A stretch of 27,348 bases of DNA, taken from positions 1-27,348 of the forward strand of contig JALLBK010000480.1 of the NCBI GenBank assembly GCA_036940085.1. The letters are read 5' to 3'. The DNA is from Discostella pseudostelligera (taxonomy: Eukaryota; Bacillariophyta; Thalassiosirophyceae; Thalassiosirales; Thalassiosiraceae). Within the stretch, counting starts at the first letter, position 1; every line of letters starts with the position of its first letter. Under the pieces are notes generated by a model. It saw nothing but the letters and a program-made list of their open reading frames with translations. It did not search any database and had not been told where the DNA came from. Position numbers and translations under genes: made by a program. Shown here piece after piece: positions 1-9,828 of this stretch.

Positions 1-6
1 TCAAAA

Positions 7-113
7 ATGGCGGGAAGCCAAAATATTTCGATTGTATTGAATTCCTACATGAAAAGTTGCAGTAGATGGCCTCGAAAGCGCGGGAAAGTCACGAAAATTA
101 TGGCGGGAAGCCA
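7..113. promoter_or_regulatory. E2F/DP-like sites upstream of the DGAT2 gene
   Basis: The 14-mer ATGGCGGGAAGCCA occurs exactly twice, at 7-20 and 100-113, with a third related word, GCGCGGGAAA, at 78-87. The GGCGGGAA core fits the known E2F/DP consensus (TTTSGCGS and its GGCGGGAA variants). The sites lie about 180-290 bases before the DGAT2 start codon. That they control this gene, and not one beyond the left edge, is inference. Confidence 0.5.
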
Positions 114-295
114 CCTTCACCCTCATTCGTCATCGCATCCTTCGATCGCCGCTTCCGCTGCCGACGACGAAGCCAAACGAAGTATTAAGGAGTAGTATCG
201 TAGTAGCGCAGCATGAGCATCAGCATCAGCACCACCCCGCCCAACTCCTACGAACCCGAATCAAGCTCACTTTCTCTCAACCTGTCTTTGATAGC

Positions 296-1255
296 ATGTC
301 GAAACAGCAAGTGAAAGCTGTCGTCGCGAAATCATCATGGCTCCTCGGGATGTGCATCGCCTCCATCGTCAGCGTGGCCTACCTGCTCATACCCATTTAT
401 CTACTCACCGCCACGGCCTGTTTTCTTCGCCACCCTACATCTCAATCTTCCATCCTCTACGCATTGCCTATGCTCATTTCCATTCTCATTCCACCCCGAG
501 CATCCTTACTCGCAATACGTCTTATTCACCCTATGCTATCGTATTTTGACTTTGATTGCGTCTATCATCTTGATAGTGAATCAACAATACGATCATCCAT
601 GAAAAGTGGTACATCCTACATCTTCGCGGCACAACCCCATGGTGTCCTAAGTTTCGTGGGCATGTGTGCCGCTACATACAACCCCGTTGACACATTGTCT
701 GTACCCACCGCGGCCGCATCCGTCGTCCTGCGCACACCCCTCCTCAAAAATCTAATGGGTATTTTCAATTTAGTCGATGCCTCAGCACACAATCTACAAC
801 AATTATTCCAACAACGAAAGTCGGTATTAATCTACATTGGTGGCATTGCGGAATTATTCAAAAGTTGTCGAAGTGAAGAACGATTATACTTGCAAAAACG
901 CAAGGGATTTATTAAATTGGCATTAAAAGAAAAGAATGTCGACGTTGTACCCGTGTACTTATTTGGAAACACGTCAGTTTTGTCGGTAATGAAACATGGT
1001 CCATTGGCAGCATTGTCACGCAAATTGCAAGCCTCGCTGACATTGTTTTGGGGAAAGTTCTATTTGCCGATTCCACGAGATGAAAAGTTACTGTATGTGA
1101 TTGGACGACCATTGGGTTTGCCATATATTCCCCAACCGACGCAGGAGGATATTGATAAGTGGCATGGAATCTATTGTGACGAAGTAAGGAAGATATTTAA
1201 AATGTACAAGGAGCGGGTGCCCATGTATAAACACAAGAAGTTGTACATTGACTGA
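296..1255 (+). CDS. DGAT2: Diacylglycerol acyltransferase type 2 (DGAT2 family)
   Basis: A 319-residue ER-membrane acyltransferase of the DGAT2/MOGAT family, which makes triacylglycerol from diacylglycerol and acyl-CoA. The N-terminus has two hydrophobic stretches (about 13-40 and 48-72) suited to a membrane hairpin. Family blocks appear in order: AAQPHG at 111-116 (usually HPHG), YIGGIAELF at 180-188 (usually a PGG-containing block), RKGF at 202-205, the VPVYLFG block, and near the C-terminus the typical GRPLGLP followed by QPTQEDIDKWH. Length is normal for the family and no intron is needed. The ATG at 296 is the first in frame and places the hydrophobic segment at the N-terminus. It converges on the ClpS-like gene. 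The replaced first His of HPHG and the missing Pro of PGG make the exact substrate uncertain; a wax-ester or monoacylglycerol transferase is the alternative. Confidence 0.92.
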   Translation: MSKQQVKAVVAKSSWLLGMCIASIVSVAYLLIPIYLLTATACFLRHPTSQSSILYALPMLISILIPPRASLLAIRLIHPMLSYFDFDCVYHLDSESTIRSSMKSGTSYIFAAQPHGVLSFVGMCAATYNPVDTLSVPTAAASVVLRTPLLKNLMGIFNLVDASAHNLQQLFQQRKSVLIYIGGIAELFKSCRSEERLYLQKRKGFIKLALKEKNVDVVPVYLFGNTSVLSVMKHGPLAALSRKLQASLTLFWGKFYLPIPRDEKLLYVIGRPLGLPYIPQPTQEDIDKWHGIYCDEVRKIFKMYKERVPMYKHKKLYID

Positions 1256-1519
1256 TGATGGAGTATTTTTTATCGATGGATAGATTGATGATGTGGTGAC
1301 GATGATGTGCAGAACATTGAACGATAGTGTGTGCAGTTGTTTCCGATGAGAAGCAATAGAGAGTCGAATAAGAGTACATTGTATTTGCGTGGAATGGATA
1401 GCTGATCGAACGAAATTCTCAATACAATTTCTTGATCACGATCATCATCAAACAGGAAACAACCTAACTTATGTGCACCATCATCGAACGTCATTTTATG
1501 TGCGATGTCCATTATATCA

Positions 1520-2173
1520 TCATGCCCATCGTGCACCATCTCCACCGCCACCACCCACCACCTGATCATCCTCCCTGGCATTCCGTGCTTGCCACGGCCT
1601 ATCTCCCCCCTCACAGTATGGCACCACTCTACAAATCACATCTCTATTTTGTAATTGTCGTCCTAATCGAACACACTCCTCGTGGCCCCAGGTTCCCAAA
1701 CACGAAAATCCCTCCTTTTCCGCATGAGCTGCCAATTCCGCCGCCTCATCATAAGGCATGCCTAAAACATAGGCACAGGACGATGCCACATAGGGTATAG
1801 TAATGCGTGAATTTTGTGTAAATGTTTCATCAAGTAGTAGGATGTGGAAGGGATCATCGATTTCACGTGAAACGAGTGGATCATCGATGAGCCATTCAAT
1901 GGGACCGCGAATATTGCCTTCGTCGGTAGGGATGCCGAGATTGTCGCCACGTTTTTTGGTACGACGTTCGGTTTCAGTCTCTGGTGGTTTTATGACGGTG
2001 GACATATAGAGTGGAGGAAGAGTAGTGGTTCGAGATGACGATATGTTGGCGGAGACGTTCGACGAGAGCAGTTGCAGATTGCTTGGCGCGACGATGAAAG
2101 ATGAGGAAAGTATTGTCGATTGTGCTACCAGGAGGATCAGGAGCGCCAACGATGGGGAGAAGGCGGAAATCAT
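1520..2173 (-). CDS. clpS: ClpS-like Clp protease adaptor, plastid-targeted
   Basis: A 217-residue protein. ClpS adaptors hand N-degron substrates to the Clp chaperone-protease in bacteria and plastids. The start used is the ATG at 2173, because the open frame further upstream has no ATG. It gives a hydrophobic signal peptide (about 8-22) followed by SSSFIVAP at 23-30, which resembles the diatom ASAFAP cleavage motif, so import into the complex plastid is likely. The mature part holds the ClpS-like segment: DPFHILLLDETF, then PYDEAAELAAHAEKEG, then an LGTWGHEE strand and an RQLQNRDV helix. The usual Asn-Asp pair of the substrate pocket reads Asp-Glu here, and the pocket His does not align cleanly. 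The C-terminal 25 residues are Gly-rich and unlike the family. It is divergent from the PP6 gene and converges on DGAT2 with 264 bases between stop codons. Confidence 0.72.
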   Translation of the reverse strand: MISAFSPSLALLILLVAQSTILSSSFIVAPSNLQLLSSNVSANISSSRTTTLPPLYMSTVIKPPETETERRTKKRGDNLGIPTDEGNIRGPIEWLIDDPLVSREIDDPFHILLLDETFTQNSRITIPYVASSCAYVLGMPYDEAAELAAHAEKEGFSCLGTWGHEECVRLGRQLQNRDVICRVVPYCEGGDRPWQARNAREDDQVVGGGGGDGARWA

Positions 2174-2621
2174 GATGAAAAGTTGGTTCAATGGCAAGCT
2201 CAGGGATAGGGATAGCGATGGGCTGCGAGTAGGGGTCTATGATACTCCTACCACTCTACTCCTATTTAGTTATGGTTTGTATGGTCTGGTAGTAGCGAAG
2301 TCTCCATCGAGAACTTCATGGTTCATCCGATGACCTGGCGGTGGCAGTAGAGGGCAGTACTATTCCTATGTTGCAGCAGGCAGCTGGCCCTTGCCCTCGG
2401 AACTCGGAACACGGCACCTCTGCCACGTGTCACTCCTAAGTCCATGCAAAGTCTCCCGCCAAATCTATGCCAGAGTTGTCTCCCGCTCCGACGACAGACA
2501 GAACAAGCAAAAGATGACCATGACCATGGCAACGACATGGCGGTAGTAGTTGACGAGAGGGGACATCAAGAATAAGAACTACTCGTAAGAAGCCCATCCC
2601 AACGACCTATGTTTAATAAAT
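2174..2621. promoter_or_regulatory. Divergent promoter between ClpS-like and PP6 genes
   Basis: This 448-base gap separates two divergently transcribed genes. It contains a G-box, CACGTG, at 2424-2429 and an E2F-like word, TCCCGCCAAA (complement TTTGGCGGGA), at 2454-2463. No open frame in it resembles a protein. The same G-box plus E2F-like pair recurs in the divergent promoter at 15623-16076. Function is inferred from motif and position only. Confidence 0.5.
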
Positions 2622-3903
2622 ATGTCAAGAACATCCCTCGTTTCATCCGACGATATCGAATCCTGGATCTCGACATTGCGCTCAGGCGAATGTCTCTCGG
2701 AGCGCTCCCTCCGCCGCCTATGCCAATCGGCATCCGAACTACTCATGGAGGAATCGAATGTCCAACCAGTATTATCACCAGTTACCATCGTGGGAGATTT
2801 GCATGGTCAATTCTATGACCTTTTGCAATTACTAAGTCCTGAGGTGGGAGGTGAGCCACCCTCGAGCTCATTTGTATTTTTGGGTGATTTTGTGGATAGG
2901 GGACACAATTCCGTTGAGACACTGAGTTTGTTGCTTTGTTTGAAGATGAAATATCCTGGACATGTCACGTTATTGAGGGGAAATCATGAGGTAAGCAATT
3001 ATGTACAATTTTTACACCAATGTTGCTCAATTTTCCATCTTGATCGACAGATATTTTTGCATATGCATCATTACCATTACTCATCCCCAATCGTCCTCGC
3101 AATTCTCCCTATTGTGATTGCTATGTAGAGTCGACAAATAACCCAAGTGTATGGATTCTATGACGAATGCAATAGAAAATATGGCAATGCATCAGTATGG
3201 CGTCACTGCGTTCAATGTTTTGATTCCTTTGGAATTGGCGCCATCATAGATGGTCGTGTCCTCTGCGTTCATGGCGGATTGTCACCGGATGTCCGAACGA
3301 TTGATCAAATACGTGCCATTGATAGACAACAAGAAATACCTCACGAGGTGAGTGGAATTATGAGGAAATATTGCTTGCTCGGGTGATGTATTCCTCTCTC
3401 ACACACGTTATATTGAATCGACCACACAGGGAGCATTTTGTGATTTAGTCTGGAGCGATCCTGAGGAACGATTAACCACCACTCCATGGCAGGTCAGTCC
3501 CCGAGGTGCCGGCTATCTCTTTGGTGCACAAGTCACGGATGAATTCGCCCATGTAAACAACTTGGAATTAATTGCCCGGGCGCATCAGTTGGTTATGGAG
3601 GGGAAACAATATCACTTTCCGAATAAGAACTTGGTTACGGTATGGTCGGCTCCGAACTATTGTTATCGGTGTGGTAATGTCGCGGCAATTTTGACTATTG
3701 GGAATGATGGGAAGGAAATGAAAGAGAATGAAATTGTAGAGGTGGTAGGAGGAGAAGACGATGGGGATGGTAAAGGAGGAGAAGGTCGACAAGGGCGAGG
3801 AGGATCCATTCGACAGAGCTTTAAGTTTTTCAGAGAAACAGAACAATCAGTGCATGGACCAAAAGGAGAAGAGAGAGCGCAGCTCGTCCCATACTTCTTA
3901 TAA
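2622..3903 (+). CDS. PPP6C: Serine/threonine phosphatase catalytic subunit, PP6/SIT4 type
   Basis: Three exons, 2622-2990, 3129-3347 and 3430-3903, give 353 residues. Both introns are phase 0 with GTAAGC...TAG and GTGAGT...CAG borders. Splicing restores the family block [19 protein letters not shown] across the first intron and [16 protein letters not shown] across the second. The PPP metal and catalytic motifs are intact: GDLHG (58-62), GDFVDRG (88-94), RGNHE (119-123), HGG (171-173), SPRGAG (219-224) and [11 protein letters not shown] (269-279). EESNVQPV in the N-terminus, [12 protein letters not shown] and the PYFL terminus favour PP6/SIT4 over PP4 or PP2A. The terminal Leu is the one carboxymethylated in this family. 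Residues about 290-349 form an acidic, Gly-rich stretch encoded by purine-rich triplet DNA, making it longer than the usual roughly 305 residues. Expected cytoplasmic, cell-cycle and nutrient signalling. Confidence 0.92.
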
Positions 3904-4260
3904 ATCATTTAATGATCATTATCGATTCGTTTGCTCATTTACTCCTCCGTTTCGGCTTGGACGATGTTCCCGCCATATCTTTCGTCATCAGAACAGCCCC
4001 AGTTGGACGCAACCACTTTCACTTAAGGACTTAAGGATTCTAAAGACACAACGAAAATTAAGACCCAGACACGAGCGAACTTCGACACTCAGACCAGCCC
4101 GCGAATGAGGAACAGCCCGCATCCCGCATGCAGGGCCGCAGCCACTGCACAGACAAAGACGATCACCATCACAAGAACATCGGGAGATTCTAGATACTGG
4201 TTCACCGTTCATCGTCATAGTCATTGATACAATCAACATCGCATTATCAATTGGATCACC
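3904..4260. promoter_or_regulatory. Intergenic region upstream of Has1-like A, with one E2F-like site
   Basis: These 357 bases separate the PP6 stop codon from the Has1-like A start. They hold TTCCCGCCATA at 3967-3977 (complement TATGGCGGGAA), the same word seen near the left edge. No credible coding frame is present. It must contain both the PP6 3' UTR and the next promoter. Confidence 0.45.
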
Positions 4261-6558
4261 ATGGACACCGCCTCCGAAACATGGAGCCACGGCGGTGGCT
4301 CCACCACCATCATCGATACCATGTCTGAGCCTGCCCGATATTATGGTCGAGATGCCGATAAGATTCGAGAACGCTCGATGGAAACTGCCGCGGCCGCCAA
4401 CAAGTCCAAGCAGCAGCCGCGGGAACCTCCATTGCCGCCAACGAAGTTAATGGCCAAATTGTCGAGCGGTAATAATGAGGCAATTGCCAAACAGCAGCAG
4501 CAGAAGCAGCAGCAGTATCATCAGCAGACGACTGGAGCAGCAACTGCAGCACCAACACATCAGACCAAAGTAAAGAAACAACCGGTGGATCCACGCTCCT
4601 CCATTTCGACGGCATCTACTTCACAGCAGCACAAGGGCAGCAACAGCAACAACACAATGAAGAGTCGAGAAGGGGGAGGAGGCGGCAACAGTGCTGCCGG
4701 TGGAGCTGCCATAAGTGGCGCTCGCAGTACAACTAGCAGTCATCAGAGTGAACGTGGCGCATTCGAATATTTACTTGCCAATTATCATCCAGGACAGCAG
4801 CTGTCATCAGTGTGCAGCCCTCGTCTACCAGCATCTACTTCTTCGTCTCGTCGTCAGAATAATTTACAACCTCCAGCAGCTGCTGCTGCAGCTGCTGCGC
4901 CCACCACAACCATTGTTTGTCGACGCGATAGCACCGATCCACCACCCTCCTCATCCTCTCAGAAACAATTTGCCGACATGAGCATGTCGGGATCATCCTG
5001 GAGTACCTACGAGGTTGAAGGACGATTGGCGAAATACGATCCCCCCTCGAGGGATGAGGATGAGGGGGGCAGTAGTGTTAGCACGGGGTTTGACACCAGC
5101 AGTAGTAGCATTCGTCGGTTGCGACACCAAAAGAAGAAGAAACAATTACAGCAAAAGAAGAAGAAGGGACGGTCTAATATGGCGAGCTTTGACACGTTGA
5201 ATGAGGGGGATGAGGATGATGATGATGGAGAGGAGGGGGGTGATGACTATGTAGCCCAAGAGCGTAGATCGATTACATCGAACAATTCGGAACTGCAGTC
5301 CATGGAGGATTTGGAGCAGGACGAAGACTCTTCCTCGTCATCGTCGGACGATTCTGATGCCATTGACGAAAGTGCCGAATTGTCCTCTGCCGTACGGATG
5401 GAATTGGGCATACGCAAGAAGATTTCCAACTCCACCAATACTACCTCTATCGAGGATGACGATGATCATGATGCCGATGTTTCCCGTGCCATTGTCACAA
5501 TCGCCCCCACAGAACAACATCGCAACGACTCCAATAACAAACTATATCTTGCATCGGCAGTAAACAATTACACGGGCTTAGTTCCACTCAATTCCACAAT
5601 CTACGAAGCCTACGATCACACCTTCGTTTCCTGCCCCGAGTACCTACGCTTTCGTTTCCTCTTCACCTTCCTTAAAAAGAATCTTGAGAAGAAAATCATG
5701 ATCTTCTTCTCTACTACCAACAGTGCCAAGTTCCATGCTAAGATATTAGCACACTTCCACATCCCCGTCCTGGTTATGCATGGCAAACAACATCGTGAGA
5801 AGTTTATCAATCGCTTCTTCAAATTTTCCGACATGGATGAGGGCATACTGTGTGCGACCGATGCTGCCGGACGTGATTTGGATATTCCTCCCAGTGTCGA
5901 TTGGGTAATTCAGTACGAACCACCTGATGATCCCTCGGAATACATTTTGAGGGTGGCACGTATATCATGCAATTCTGATCGTGTCGGGAGGAGCTTGCTC
6001 TTCTTGAATCCAGGCGAAAAAGGCTTTCTCAAGTATTATCATTCCGCATCGATACCCGTGTCAGAGTTTGAAATACCCAAGAAGAATCTGGCAGAGGTAC
6101 AAGATCAATATGAGTATCATGTGAATGAATCCGAGCGTGTATTGCGTTATGCACGGGATGCGTATGGATCGTATTTGATTGCCTATGCAAGTCATGGATT
6201 TAGGGATGTGTACAATGTTCATGATTTGAATAAGGACGATGTGGGTGTGTCGTTTGGACTGGTACGGGGTGTAAACATTCCCGATGATGTTACTGCTGAT
6301 ACGGATACTTTGATGAATGGAACGTCGTCGTATGTGGGTGGGATGGAGTTGGGACATGATCCGATGATGGAAGTGAGCAAGAGGAGGAGCAATAGTGGCG
6401 GTGGTGCTGGTGCTGGTGGAAGAAGGTGGGAAAAGAAGGAAAAGAGGTCGCAAAAGACGTGGATGAAAGGGGAGAAGAGCTGGCCTCATAGTTCGATAAA
6501 GCTTCATCCCAAATTCAAAGGGGGTGGATCGGATGTGCCAGAGTCGGTGCGATTCTGA
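4261..6558 (+). CDS. Has1-like A: DDX18/Has1-derived protein with only the helicase C domain
   Basis: A single-exon 765-residue protein. Residues 1-440 are low complexity: Gln-rich, Gly, Ala and Ser runs, a Lys-rich patch, then Asp/Glu runs. Residues about 441-690 match the RecA2 half and C-terminal DUF4217-like region of the nucleolar DEAD-box helicase DDX18/Has1: IMIFFST (motif IV, 479-485), MHGKQ (506-510), TDAAGRDLDIP (motif V, 533-543), VDWVIQYEPPDDP, and AYASHGF (641-647). The RecA1 half with the Walker A and DEAD motifs is absent, and upstream DNA is a different gene. Motif VI, normally HRVGRTARG, reads LRVARISCN (563-571), so the last arginine is lost, and motif V has Asp where Gly is expected. 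ATP-driven unwinding is therefore unlikely. The tail has two basic Trp modules (721-741). A paralogue lies at 18157-19569. A role near nucleolar RNA or as a binding scaffold is only a guess. Confidence 0.85.
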   Translation: MDTASETWSHGGGSTTIIDTMSEPARYYGRDADKIRERSMETAAAANKSKQQPREPPLPPTKLMAKLSSGNNEAIAKQQQQKQQQYHQQTTGAATAAPTHQTKVKKQPVDPRSSISTASTSQQHKGSNSNNTMKSREGGGGGNSAAGGAAISGARSTTSSHQSERGAFEYLLANYHPGQQLSSVCSPRLPASTSSSRRQNNLQPPAAAAAAAAPTTTIVCRRDSTDPPPSSSSQKQFADMSMSGSSWSTYEVEGRLAKYDPPSRDEDEGGSSVSTGFDTSSSSIRRLRHQKKKKQLQQKKKKGRSNMASFDTLNEGDEDDDDGEEGGDDYVAQERRSITSNNSELQSMEDLEQDEDSSSSSSDDSDAIDESAELSSAVRMELGIRKKISNSTNTTSIEDDDDHDADVSRAIVTIAPTEQHRNDSNNKLYLASAVNNYTGLVPLNSTIYEAYDHTFVSCPEYLRFRFLFTFLKKNLEKKIMIFFSTTNSAKFHAKILAHFHIPVLVMHGKQHREKFINRFFKFSDMDEGILCATDAAGRDLDIPPSVDWVIQYEPPDDPSEYILRVARISCNSDRVGRSLLFLNPGEKGFLKYYHSASIPVSEFEIPKKNLAEVQDQYEYHVNESERVLRYARDAYGSYLIAYASHGFRDVYNVHDLNKDDVGVSFGLVRGVNIPDDVTADTDTLMNGTSSYVGGMELGHDPMMEVSKRRSNSGGGAGAGGRRWEKKEKRSQKTWMKGEKSWPHSSIKLHPKFKGGGSDVPESVRF

Positions 6559-6729
6559 CCTGAAGGAATGTTGTGGGGGTGCGTGGGGGGATGTACCTAA
6601 TCCCATTGTGGATTTGTGAGAGCGCGGGTATTGAAGATTGCAGATGTATATTGTAATGTTAGGAACTGACGAGCAAATAACTAATGCATCGTCAATACAA
6701 ATGTCCGAATCTCTACTATTAATTTCTCT

Positions 6730-9124
6730 TTAGTAGCCGACGGTGTGCAGGCATTCAAGGAACACATTGACGTCCACGGCACCTCCCTTGGACCCTTGCT
6801 TTGCCATCTCCGCCACCATCAACAACGTTTTGATACCAATTGGCTTCAATATGGCATTCCCAATGGCCTCTGCATCACTCTCCGTCAAATGGGCAGCGAC
6901 ACGAAGGACTTCGGCAATTTGTAATGGATCATCCAGGAGAGAGGTACTCTGATTGACACCAAATGCATGGACAAGGCCAAGGTCCTGCAGTAAATGAGGA
7001 CAGCTAGTCGTACCGATCACCAGAAGACGCCGTCCATGGTCCGGTGGTACCTTCTTCAACAACACCAGCAAGGTCTGGAGCACGACATTCGAAAAGCGCG
7101 GTCCTATGGCGACATAATCGATTATTCTTTCAATATCATCAATCAATATGAGAGACAGAGGCGATTTGTAAGAGTCAAGGAATGATTTATGAATTTCTTG
7201 GCACTTGGCCGTCTCCGAGAACCCAATCATGTCATCGGCGGAGATCATGCGAACGAAAGGGAATCCGGATTCCACTGCAACCTTGGCTGCCACGGCAGTT
7301 TTGCCAGAGGCAGGTGGCCCCTGCAGCAAGACACTCATTAGAGGTGTCTTTTCCGAAGTTCGAACTATGATATGAGGAATCGGGCCATGGGTGAGATGAA
7401 AGAGATGATGAATTGCCACAAAAAACAAAACACAACATGTTCATCAAACAAATCTCACCTTGCTCAATAAGCCGATCCATATTGCCCATAAGCAGATCGA
7501 AGGAATCACCATACGGAACAAAGCCATTGCGGTACATCGCCTTCAACTCCTGGCTCTTGGCTCCAAATTTTGGCGCCACGTCATCTAACGCTCTTTGAAA
7601 GTCATCAAACTGGACGATCAAATTCTTCTCATCGGGTGCCTTCGATAAATCTTTGACATCCACGCATCGCGTCAATGCGTAGGAGGTCGCGGCCTTGACA
7701 AGTCCTTCAATCTCTGCCCCCGAGAAGTTCTTCGTCTTCTCTGAGATCTCATCGAGGCGATCAATTACCTCCAGCGAGATACGATTGCTCTCTTTCATGC
7801 TTTTGGTATGAATGCCAAGAATCTGTAATCGACCCTTGGTATCAGGGAGGCCGATTTCGACATGTACCTCCAATCGACCCGGACGTAGGAGGGCATCGTC
7901 GATCATATCCTTACGATTCGTCATCCCAATAAGCAGGATATTATTCAAGGAATCCACTCCATCAATTTTGGAGAGAAGCTGATTCACTACCGAATCCGAC
8001 ACGCCCGAGTCGGACCTATTCGATCCACGAGATTTGCAAATTGCGTCCATCTCGTCTAGGATGATAATATGTAGCATGGAATGATCTCCCATCTCCAATT
8101 GTTCCTTCTCCGCCTCGGCAAATAACTCACGCACCTTCTCCTCACTCCCACCTACATATTTATTCAATATCTCAGGACCATTGACAATCTTCGGTTCGCG
8201 CGCATTCAACACCTTGCCAATCTGTCGGGCAATGAGTGTCTTACCACAACCGGGTGGACCAAAGAGCAACATACCCCGAACGTGATTAATTCCCAATTGC
8301 TTTATGACATGAGCAGGCCATATGCGACTGGCAAATGCCCGACGGAAGATTTGGTTAAATTCTGCATCGAGGCCACCAATCCCCAGCTTCTCAAAATCAA
8401 AGTCGGAGAGAAATATGGTGTTGGCAGATCCGCCAGATCCCCCTGCAACTTTGTCCCCCACGAGCGATAGATGCATGGATCCCTGTGGACGGGAGAAGGT
8501 TAATACGGTGGGTGCTAAGAATTGCCCAATGCGATGGGGATCGTTGTCGTCATTGTTGGATGCACCACCACCGTTAGAAATGCCACTAAGATCCATTTGA
8601 CGCAACTCATTCACCGTCAACTCCATCATAGTCCCCTCAAAATCCATGGCTAAAGTCTGACCAACCTCAAACACATGTCCTTCAAAATTTAATAAAAAAT
8701 CACTTGCCAGCCTGTTGGTATCTATCTCTCGCGGTGGTCCACCTGCACCAGTAGCTTTCTTTTGCAGTAAATCCACCTTAATCTCCAAGGTAGCCAAGGC
8801 ATAATTGCCGGGAGGGACAAATGGTCGAACTTCCACACGATTGGCTAATGATAATTGTGCAAAACGACGTTGTAATCCATTTAATGCGATTTTATCATCG
8901 GGCACGGAGGAATTGCCCTCGGCGATGTAGATGTGTGGACCGACGGTGATGAGTGGCCCGGCTGCTCCGGAGGCTGCGGTGGTGGCGGTTGTGGAGTCGG
9001 AGCCAGGGCCTCTTGCGTTGGCTTCGAGTAGAAAGGCATAGACTTGAGGGGAGAGGTAGACCTTGTTGGTTAAGGCGAGACGATTTGAGGGGAGATTCCC
9101 CACTTGCAGGACGATTTTGCCCAT
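6730..9124 (-). CDS. NSF: NSF/Sec18 vesicle-fusion ATPase
   Basis: Two exons on the minus strand, 9124-7459 and 7364-6730, give 766 residues, close to the family's usual 744 or so. The phase-1 intron (7458-7365, 94 bp, GTGAGA...TAG) splices RLIEQ to VRTSEKTPL, as expected between the D1 and D2 domains. The ATG at 9124 is chosen because the frame just upstream has only TTG. NSF is the hexameric AAA+ ATPase that with alpha-SNAP takes apart SNARE complexes after membrane fusion. The N domain (about 1-200) starts with NLPSNRLALTN. D1 has GPPGCGKT (289-296) and LDEMD (356-360), then the arginine-finger region ALLRPGRLE. D2 has GPPASGKT (571-578) and LILIDDIER (627-635), the Asp-Asp form typical of NSF D2. 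All key residues appear intact. It converges on Has1-like A with 171 bases between stop codons. Confidence 0.97.
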
Positions 9125-9828
9125 GGTCAAGAGAGCTGGCTATTGAATGTTGGTGTTGGGGTTTGGGTTTGGTGGCGGAGTTTGGAGGGCTTTGCGTTTT
9201 GCTCTTTGTGCTCGATCTATTTTGGCTCTTGGCTTTTGCGTTTGCGTTGAGCAAGCGTCATTGTCGCCACAAATTCGCCAAATAAATTACTCTTCCCGCC
9301 AGAATTCTCACCGCATGCTTCCCGCCGAAATCAACGCGGGAAAGGTCCTTTCGATGTGTTTCGCGCAAATTTCTCGCTAGCGAGAGATGAAGAAGAAGAC
9401 TCAACGCATCCTTCTCGACGAATGTGGTATTACTTCTACATACGCATATTTTTGTACTATTCCTAAAATTCGAAAACCACTCAACGGTAGGAAGGAGTGT
9501 GAATTCGAGTTGCTGCCACCTCAAATTACGCTCAAATCACTACTTCATGCATGCTTATGTTGTTGAGTTGACCATCATTACCGTTGACCATTGAACGAGA
9601 GAGATCGGACAAAAAAGTCGATCAATCAAAGCCTTCCTCACAAATTTGGTTCTTGTCGATCACGCTTATTACGATATTGATCACCAATTAAGTTCATCGG
9701 GGTGAAGTTTGCATGATTGCATAGTATTAAGCTTGGTCATCATCATCATCACCGTGGCTAGCCGGCAACTCTCCGCGACATAGTACAACCTCCTGCCTCT
9801 ATCCGCCCAACATAAAGAACAAATTACC
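9125..9828. promoter_or_regulatory. Divergent promoter of NSF and the Pro/His-rich gene, with E2F-like cluster
   Basis: This 704-base gap has a cluster of E2F-like words on the NSF side: TTCGCCAAA at 9274-9282, TTCCCGCC at 9293-9300 and 9319-9326, CGCGGGAAA at 9335-9343, and TTTCGCGCAAA at 9359-9369. The last contains TTTCGCGC, an exact match to TTTSGCGC. Further right the 9-mer GTTGACCAT is repeated at 9567-9575 and 9583-9591, a 16-base offset. No convincing coding frame is present. Confidence 0.55.

Noticed and set aside
7..195. 62-codon frame at the left edge starting at the GGCGGGAA site
   Set aside because: Its ATGs come from the repeated ATGGCGGGAAGCC motif, composition is not protein-like, and it lies in the DGAT2 upstream region. 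Kept as regulatory sequence.
3761..4108. 115-codon frame overlapping the end of PP6
   Set aside because: It is an alternative frame through the PP6 insert and 3' flank. The PYFL ending of the PP6 frame is the conserved one.
6061..6606. 181-codon minus-strand frame inside Has1-like A
   Set aside because: It is antisense to a region with clear helicase-derived conservation and has no domain of its own.
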